Source: Spirodela intermedia
Lineage: Eukaryota > Streptophyta > Magnoliopsida > Alismatales > Araceae
Reading direction: 5' to 3'
Length of the DNA: 64,000 nucleotides
Assembly: GCA_902729315.2 (NCBI GenBank)
Contig: LR746267.1
Span: forward strand, 5,271,386-5,335,385
Notes under the pieces: generated by a model
Told to the model about the DNA's origin: nothing
What the model saw: only the letters and a program-made list of their open reading frames with translations
Databases searched by the model: none
Made by a program: the position numbers and the translations under genes
In this document: positions 57,401 to 64,000 of the stretch, piece after piece
Layout: every line of letters begins with the position of its first letter
Position numbering within the stretch: the first letter of the stretch is position 1

Positions 57401-60400
57401 TGAAAGATAACTTTGAGTCATGAGATATTTCATTTTTGATCTTAGTAAAATCAATCAATTCAAAATATGACAAACATTTCTTGTAGTTCTGTGCTAGTGA
57501 AGAGGCGAGATAAAACATCTGCCACTTTATTATATCTCTCCGCTTTAAATTAAATTTCAAAATTCAGACCCCATCAATTTAATCAACCACCTATGATAAG
57601 GATTTAGTACAATCTTTTGCTCAAGTAAAAACTTTAAGGACTTTTGATCTATGCAGATTATAAATCTTTGATGTAACAAGTAATGGCGCCACCTTTGGAT
57701 AGACCTTACTATAAAAAATAATTCTCGTTCATAGGCTGATTTAGTTTGTAGCTGGTTTGATAGATTTTGACTGAAATAAGCTATAGGTCTACTTCTTGTA
57801 TTAATATAGCTCCAATGCCATAATTTGAAGCATCTATTTCAATGATGAATGCCTTCAAAAAATTAGGTAAGGATAATACTAAAGTTGTAGACATTGCCTT
57901 CCGTAATTGATCAAAAGCACATTGGGCATCTTGATTCTAGCAAAATGATTTCTTCTTCAACAGATTAATCATGGGTGCTGCAATTAAAGCATATCCTACC
58001 ACAAAACGGCGATAGTAACTAGTTAGTCCTACGAACGATTGCAATTCGCGAATATTTTTGGAATTGGACAGTTTGTCATAGTATCAATTTTTCCTTAATC
58101 CACCATTACCCCTTTGGCAGAAATCTAGTGCCCAAGATATTTCAGTTTGTGTTGGCCTATGTGACACTTCTTTGTGTTCACATTTAATTGGTTCTCAAAC
58201 AGTACTCAAGATACTTGTAAGAGGTGTTGTTTATGTTGATCTTGGTCTTTACTATAAACTAGAATGTCATCAAAAAATACCAGAACAAATCGACGAATAT
58301 ATGGTCGAAAAATCTGGTTCATCAATGACTAAAATATAGTAGGAGCATTCATTAAACCAAATGATATTACCACAAATTCATAATGCCCCTCATGAGTTTT
58401 AAATGCTGTTTTAGGAATGTCATCTTTCTTCATTTTGATTTGGTAGTAGATAGATTTTAGGAAGAAAAGTAGAGAAACGTTTGAATTCTTGTTTATAATT
58501 AGATATAGATCCTCCCTCTTTGATATTAAGAAATTGTTGATACATGTTTCCCGCTTTGGAAGTTCCAAAATGCCTCTCAAGCTGGCTGCGAAAATCCTAC
58601 TAATTCTTGAACAGATATCTATCCTCTGTCCAAATATATTTGTCCAAATATACCATTCCAATGTAATATCATCTAAGTGTAAGTTGATTACCTCCATTCG
58701 TTCTTCTTCTTGAATTCTGTTGATTCAAAAATATCTCTCTACACATCGGAGCCATCCTTCCGGATTGCTTCTTTTGAAGATGTTGAGATCTCTTTTCTTT
58801 ACTTGTTTGTTTTCGTCCGAAATTTGATTTGAAACTGGTACAAAAGTTGGTACCTCAGGTTGTGAATTGCCTCTCTCCTGTTGCTCATTCTCTAGAGAGT
58901 TTCTGACTGATTCAGATGTCATATTTGCTGTTGGATCCTTCTTTTCTAATGCTAATAGCTTTTCACTGATGGATTTCTTCAATTCGTCAAACTTCTCGTC
59001 CATCCGTTGAAGGAATTGTTGTTGCAGATCTGTCGATTCTGATTTTGATTTCTGTAGCTCCTCTCTCGTATGCCTTTATTCTTCCTTAATTTGTTCTGCA
59101 TCAGTCTCCAATACCTCCAGGTGATTTTTTGCAATTCTTGATCCCATACCTCCAGGAGCTTGCTCTGATACCAGTTGATAGGATCTCCTTCTCTCCTCTT
59201 GGACAAGGAAGTGAAAACGAACAATGTATTCAAAGAAAACAAAGAAAACAATGACCAGACGAGAATTAGTTCGAGAGAATTCCCCACTTTCTCTTTCCTC
59301 TTGTGACCTTCTACCATGATAACCCCTCTTAATCATAGAGGAGGGTATTTATATTGTTCAGCTTGTTCCTATCTCAGTGTTTACTATGAAAGCTTCTAGA
59401 TTGTTCTCTTACGACGGACATATGTCTTTAGGGGAACTGTATCAGTTTCTTCCTCATGTTATTCTTTCTTATCTTGTTTAGACTTGTTCTCTTTGACTCT
59501 TGTGAGATTGTGGTAAGATGTCTAGATTGGTGTTGGTCTAGTAGACTTAAAAAGTAACAGGCTATGAGTAGGTACACTTACCTAACTGATAGCATGTTGA
59601 CCTCTTTATTAATCATTACGAACTTATTTTATTCTCTTGGCTTTGTCATGTCGACAACTGAAATAAGGTGCATATACCCCAAAGTAATCAGTTGCTCGGT
59701 TATGTTGTTAAAATTATTTGGAGATCTAATTGAAAAGGAACAAGGCAATCTTGGTAAGCACTATTAATAACTAGCATGGGACTATCTCTAACAAAACATA
59801 TCTTTGTAATGGAATGAGATTATCATATCTTCCAAAACTATAATAACAGTATTCATGATTTTTGAAGATTTACAATGTAGTTAGTGGATTGAACTTGCTG
59901 AAGGAATGCAGAGCTCATAGGCAGTATATGGGTGACTAAGTCCTTAGGTGAATCTATTGGAATATCTTGCCAACATTAATAATAAAGATTGTGACAGATC
60001 CCACCAGACATTGATTGGTACCTCAGCTTAGTGTCAACTGATTTCTAGCTAGGTCTCTTTGTAGAATTATTAAGTTTTTCTCTATGGTTAGAGTAGGAAG
60101 TGTAATGAGATTCTTGAAGTGCATTAGATCCATGTAAATGAAAACAAAAGGAATGTTTTCATGTTAACTGCTTTCTAAAATTTTGCATTTTTATGCCTCT
60201 GCTTTTTTAACATTATCATTAACATGTGGTTTTTTAAAATGTCGTCATTTTTTCTCCATGGTTTGCTAAAATAATAATTATTCAGAACTTAGTCATTTCA
60301 GAAACACCATTGTCATAAGAATGCCTAATGAAATATTAATGTTATCTTCTATTTTTGTAATAAACCAAAAAGTATTGAGAGGAAGGATTTTTATCTGAAT

Positions 60401-63400
60401 AACATGGAACTCCTGTACTGGGGATATATCTGGGTCTTATCGTTTCCATATCATTTTGGCATCATTATCATTCTGTTGAGCTATTTTTTGTCTAAATTAT
60501 TTGTATGATGTTTTGTGTTAACATATGATACTTCTCTCCCACAGATAGGGATACAATCACTTCTACCAGTCTTATATCAATGGAGTACTTCAATCAGATT
60601 GAGACAAAATTCAAGAAACTGCTGGTAAACAAAGAATTTTAGTTTTGAGGGTGCTATGTTTATTAATTTATTAAGTTATCATGATTGGTACAAGTACAAG
60701 GATAAATTTTTGATAAGAGTTAGTGAGCATATTTAAAAGTAACATTAAATAACAGGATTAAAAAATTATGAAAGGGAGTTTTACCCAAATAGCTCTCATT
60801 TATACAGACGAGTGGTAAATTATTTTGTTCTTCATTTTCCTGTCTTTCTTTCCTCTACTTCATCCTCTACTTGTTGCAGTTTGCAGACTGCATTTTTATC
60901 TTCTTCTTCTTCCACTTTATCTTTTCTGCTTGCGAGTTATTTTATTCTCTGATCCCCCTGTCTTGTTCTGCCTTTGAGCTATTTGTTCTCTGCTTTGTCC
61001 CCTATATAGTTCTTCTTCTTCTTCTTCTTCTTCTTCTTCTTCTTTTCTTATGCCTGCAATTTCTTCTGTTCTTCATTTTTGTTTCTATTCTCCTTCCATC
61101 TCTTCATGTCACATCTTGCAGCTTCCATTACATCTCGTTTTTAAAAAAATTATAATTGATAGAAACAAGGAGTACACAAAGGAGAGAGGGAAGAGAGAGA
61201 ACTTGACACCAAACCCTAATTGAGTGACTGAATGTATCTAGATAGGCCAATATGGCTTAGACCCATATGGGCTGACATCACCATGACCTAGATTGGCCTA
61301 TAATATTCAATACCCCCCCTCAAGTTGGAGCATAAATGTTATATGCACCTAGCTTGTTACATAGAAATTGTACTTAATGACCATTTAGAGACTTAGTGAA
61401 CACATCTGTAAATTGATTTGTAGAGCTAATGGTGGTGACAATCAAGCTGTGCCTAGATCTTCTCTTTGATGAAGTGACAATCAACTTCAATGTGTTTTGT
61501 CATCTCATGGAACACATGATTATAATAAATATGAATTGCTGCCTAATTATCAAATATAAGCTTCATAAGACCTTCATTAGGAAAACTAAGTTCTTTAAGA
61601 AGATGTTTGGTCCATATAAGTTCACATGTAGTATGTGTTATTGCCCTATATTTGATTTAGCACTTGACCATGAGACTACAAATTGCTTCTTATTTTTTCA
61701 AGAAATAAGATTGTCACCAAGGAAAATATAATAGCCAGTAATAAATCTCTTGTCTACATTGCAACCAACGCAATCAACATCTGAAAAAGCCTGCACTATG
61801 AGATTACCATTATTTTTGTATAGCAGTACTCTACCTAGATTACCCTTGAGATACCTCAATATCGGCATGATTGCATTGAGATGCTTGATGTGTGGTCGTT
61901 TCATGAATTAACTTGGTACGCTAGTAGCAAAAGAGATATTTAGCTGAGTGATAGTCAGATATTTTAATTTGCCAACTAAACGTTTGTACCTCCTTAGATC
62001 CTCTAACATGTCATTTTCATCAAATGATAATTTCAAGTTAGGGTTCATTGGAATAGTAATTGGCCTTGTACCTAATATACCTATCTCTACAAGAAGATTA
62101 ATGACATACTTTCATTGATTGCTTGCAATCTCCTCCTTGGATCAAACAGTCTCAATCCCGAGAAAGTATTAGAGATTATCAAGATATTTGGTGACAAATT
62201 GCTCTTATAAGAACTCCTTGAGTCGAGGGATATTTGTATGATCATCTCCAGTGATAACAATGTCATCAATAACATACAATCAAAAAAATATGACCAATAG
62301 AAGAATTTCTATAAAAGATAGGATGGTCAACCTCACATTTCTGAAGACTAAACTGTAATATAATATTACTGAACGACGAAACCAAACATGTGGAGATTGC
62401 TTTAGATCGTAAAGAGACTTCCGTAGGCAACATACCAAGGTACATTCCCCTTGAGCAAAAAAACTGTGGTTGCATCATATAAATCTCGTTTTGCAAGTTA
62501 CCATGATGGAATACATTCTTGATATCTTCACCATATACTTGGGTGAAGCCTTTAGCCGCCAAGTGAGCTTTTAATCTGTCCATGGAATCATCTAGGTTAA
62601 CTTTAACAATACATTTATCAAATGGTCGTGAAAGCAGACACCATCTGCTATTCTATTAGCCGTGGTCATCTCTTCCTCCATAGTTGCACGCCACCTAGGA
62701 TGACCTAGTGCTTTTGAAACATTTTTAGAGATAGGTATATCTGATAGAAATGAAACAAAGGCAAAATAAGTTGGAGACATGTGAGAATAGGAGATAAGAT
62801 TAGACATGGGGTGAAGGGTGTAAGGCCTCTTCCAGTTTTGAAGAGCAATGAGGAGATCCAAGTTACTTGAATATAATCCCAATATTCATTGTGAACCGGG
62901 TACAGGTCCTTTATAACATCCCAAGCTAGATGTTAAGACAAAGTTGAATATAACTGATTTACGTGTCTGTACAGGAGGACCTTAACATTTAATGGCTGTG
63001 CCATTAAATGTTCTAGAAAAATTTAATGGCAAATGCAGCAGTGTTTAGAATGAGAATTGTTCATGCAAGTGATGGTTTCTAGAACATTATAAATGGCACA
63101 GCCATGTTGTAGGATGTTATCGATATTTTGTAGGTCTATGTTTTTCCTTCAGTTTTTAGAAAATGAAGTGATAGACGAGATAAATTCAGTTTTATGCTTC
63201 AGAAGGGTTTTTGAGATTCTATTGCCTATGTGCGGCAAAGTGCTTAGGGTTAGAACATTAGAAGCAGATAGGAAACCTTTGACAGTGTATTTTTCTGATA
63301 GGAACGTAGTCTCTGGTTGTTCAGGCGAGAGTTAAGCCTTAAAATGCAGTAAATAAACAGATTGTGCTAACCTGTAATTTGACTCACGAAGTGAAATTGG

Positions 63401-64000
63401 TGTTTTAGTTGCATGCTCGTTGCAAAATCTGCAATGACTGTATTCTATGATTGAACTCTCATGGATTTCTTTGGTTGCAAGTTTAATGTACGAATTTTTA
63501 GTTTTGTAGCTTCAGATAAATTTATTTGTGAGTTATTTCTTTCATTGCTAGGTAAGCAGGTTGTCATGATTCTCAGTAGTGCTTTTCTTTCATTTTGTAT
63601 CTCAATCTTGAAAACTTTTTCAGATTGTTTAAAGTTTCATCTTTTGCCAAATTTCTTTTCAAGTCAGACAACACTACCACCCTTATTGTTTATTCAGGTT
63701 AAAGCTGATTACAGGAGAGATGGGTGTTTTTATCTAGCAGAAGATCTAAATGAAAATTCGGATTATGTTTTTCGCGCTCCAAAAGATCACCGGAATGATG
63801 AACATAATGAGATAATTCAATCTTCACCGGAAGGACTAAATTATGATAGTAGTGAGTGTGATCCTTCACTTGATACTGAACTAAATAACAGCTCTTTTAA
63901 TGCCTGGTTTTCTTTCTTCTCTTTGGTTTTAGATATTTATTATTTTTTCCTTGGGATTAACCTTGCTTAAACTAATGATTTTTTTTATTTTTTATTTCGA
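48497..64000 (+). CDS. PP2C-family protein phosphatase with signal peptide (partial at right)
   Basis: Supported exons: 48497-48779, 49513-49774, 49890-49988 (possibly duplicate), 50676-51028, 51189-51450, 53057-53453, 60545-60624, 63698 to about 63906. Through 53453 this gives 552 codons. A signal peptide or anchor ([20 protein letters not shown]) leads. PP2C motifs follow in order: [15 protein letters not shown] (metal-binding Asp about 112), [65 protein letters not shown]. These Mn/Mg-dependent Ser/Thr phosphatases oppose kinases. The N-terminal signal and the long C-terminal extension (FYLAEDLN...) resemble the Arabidopsis PP2C 51 group. Exon 60545-60624 needs a preceding phase-1 exon. 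59561 to about 59754 is a weak candidate, so one exon is uncertain. Exon 1 is GC-rich, the others AT-rich. Introns hold two antisense LTR retrotransposons. Confidence 0.85.
49890..49988 (+). other. PP2C exon 3: apparent copy of the end of exon 2
   Basis: 99-nt symmetric exon ([20 protein letters not shown]...) with AAG acceptor and GT donor. It resembles the end of exon 2 ([20 protein letters not shown]..., 49677-49774) in protein, DNA and preceding intron-side bases. Both end in phase 2, so exon 4 can follow either one. Confidence 0.65.
50803..50898 (+). other. Former or retained 96-nt intron inside a PP2C exon
   Basis: Family alignment expects the coding sequence to run from ...DIDATFSK (ending at 50802) directly to [14 protein letters not shown] (from 50899). 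Between them are 96 bases ending in a pyrimidine-rich TTGTGCAG acceptor, but beginning GAAAGA where a GTAAGA donor is expected. The 96 bases contain no stop and keep the frame. Confidence 0.7.
51451..53056 (+). other. PP2C intron of 1.6 kb with a 19-bp palindrome
   Basis: AT-rich; GTGAGT donor, TTAG acceptor. A perfect 19-bp stem with 5-base loop lies at 52150-52192. No coding or transposon domain seen. Confidence 0.65.
52150..52192. repeat. Perfect 19-bp hairpin
   Basis: AATAATTTAAAGTTATTTT, loop CAGGT, then the exact reverse complement. Possibly the remnant of a MITE, but no target-site duplication is clear. Confidence 0.85.
53454..55750 (+). other. PP2C intronic DNA upstream of the gypsy insertion
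   Basis: AT-rich, about 2.3 kb. A 105-codon ORF at 54343-54660 has no domain I recognise and could be a decayed repeat. Nothing else can be supported. Confidence 0.5.
55756..56019 (-). repeat. 3' LTR of the intronic gypsy element
   Basis: 264 bp, clearly similar to 59176-59444 along its length. The outer CA end is decayed (TAATAC on the plus strand). Confidence 0.85.
56786..59003 (-). pseudogene. Gypsy gag-RT-integrase remnant
   Basis: Gag piece 59003-58725, fused gag/RT piece 58697-58329 with the [19 protein letters not shown] box, and integrase core 57013-56786 with the two catalytic Asp contexts. There are many stops between the pieces, and protease is missing. Confidence 0.78.
59176..59444 (-). 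repeat. 5' LTR of the intronic gypsy element
   Basis: 269 bp, TGATACAGTTCC...CCTATCA on the minus strand, followed by the initiator-Met-type primer site. Confidence 0.87.
59450..61156 (+). other. PP2C intronic DNA around exon 60545-60624
   Basis: AT-rich apart from the short exon. An open stretch at 59561 to about 59754, ending AATCTTG before GTAAGC in the phase needed by the next exon, is a weak candidate exon. A (CTT)n run is at 61011-61045. Confidence 0.45.
61011..61045. repeat. (CTT)n microsatellite
   Basis: Pure CTT run of about 11 units in intronic DNA. Confidence 0.92.
61157..62910 (-). mobile_element. 5'-truncated Ty1/copia element in a PP2C intron
   Basis: Minus-strand fragment: the linker before RT ([21 protein letters not shown], 62882-62592), RT pieces (LVAKGFTQ-like [30 protein letters not shown], 62583-62266), an RNase H start ([28 protein letters not shown] region, 61904-61698), a purine tract CTTGAGGGGGGG at about 61323-61312, and a 3' LTR at about 61309-61157 (153 bp). 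There is no 5' LTR, gag or integrase. It is antisense to the host gene. Confidence 0.82.
62911..63697 (+). other. PP2C intronic DNA before the last visible exon
   Basis: AT-rich, with the inverted repeat above and a TATTCAG acceptor at its end. No other feature. Confidence 0.5.
62992..63105. repeat. Inverted repeat of about 28 bp, 56-bp loop
   Basis: ATGGCTGTGCCATTAAATGT... (62992-63019) pairs with 63076-63105 apart from a 2-base indel. The left arm also contains its own short palindrome (AATGGCTGTGCCATT). Could be a small MITE-like foldback next to the truncated copia. Confidence 0.75.

Larger units (their letters stand above)
55756..59444 (-). mobile_element. Internally deleted Ty3/gypsy element in a PP2C intron
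   Basis: Minus-strand element of 3.7 kb. 5' LTR 59444-59176 (269 bp), primer site ACTGGTATCAGAGC just after it (59175-59162), gag remnant (59003-58725), RT segment (58697-58329, ending [21 protein letters not shown] region), later RT/RNase H fragments, integrase (57013-56786, [29 protein letters not shown]), purine tract ATGGGGGGAGTAT at about 56032-56020, and 3' LTR 56019-55756 (264 bp). The target-site duplication GTTTC at 55751-55755 and 59445-59449 is exact. The gag end runs almost directly into RT, so protease is deleted. It lies antisense to the host gene. Confidence 0.87.

Overview
This is nuclear DNA of a flowering plant. The genes carry GT-AG introns, the intergenic DNA is full of LTR retrotransposons, and every recognisable gene belongs to a plant family. 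The coding exons of one gene, and the first exon of another, are very GC-rich while later exons and introns are AT-rich. That 5'-high GC gradient suggests a monocot, probably not a grass, but this is inference.

Five protein-coding genes can be reconstructed exon by exon. (1) A twin-CX9C protein, most likely the mitoribosomal small-subunit protein mS37, at 2530-2923 on the minus strand. (2) An ETO1/EOL-type BTB-TPR protein, a CUL3 adaptor for ACC synthase, at 25586-29411 on the plus strand. (3) The 26S proteasome ATPase RPT1 at 30224-34826 on the plus strand. (4) Acireductone dioxygenase of the methionine salvage (Yang) cycle at 42839-47261 on the minus strand. (5) A secreted or membrane-entering PP2C-family phosphatase starting at 48497 on the plus strand and running off the right edge. 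ARD and the PP2C gene are divergent and share about 1.2 kb of upstream DNA. The EOL, RPT1 and ARD products touch the same biology (ACC synthase turnover, the proteasome, recycling of the ethylene by-product), but nothing shows that the clustering is functional.

From 3.4 to 23.8 kb the window is a retrotransposon nest. An old short-LTR Ty1/copia element received an Athila-like LTR, and that LTR later received a younger Athila-like Ty3/gypsy element. An inversion of about 8.2 kb (about 15.63 to 23.82 kb), with one breakpoint inside the young element's reverse transcriptase, then split all three. Target-site duplications (ATAGT/ATAGT, CTTCT/CTTTT, ACAAT/ATAAT) match only when the segment is flipped back, and the same 8-bp word lies in opposite orientation at both breakpoints. 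A fourth Athila-like LTR lies at 3.4-5.2 kb as a fold-back structure.

Further right are a decayed Ty3/gypsy element at 37876-42554 (TSD ACATC), an internally deleted Ty3/gypsy element at 55756-59444 (TSD GTTTC) in a PP2C intron, and a 5'-truncated Ty1/copia element at 61157 to about 62910 in another PP2C intron. The PP2C gene also shows an apparent exon duplication and an intron whose GT donor now reads GA and which is open in frame. I found no CRISPR array, operon or bacterial-type system.
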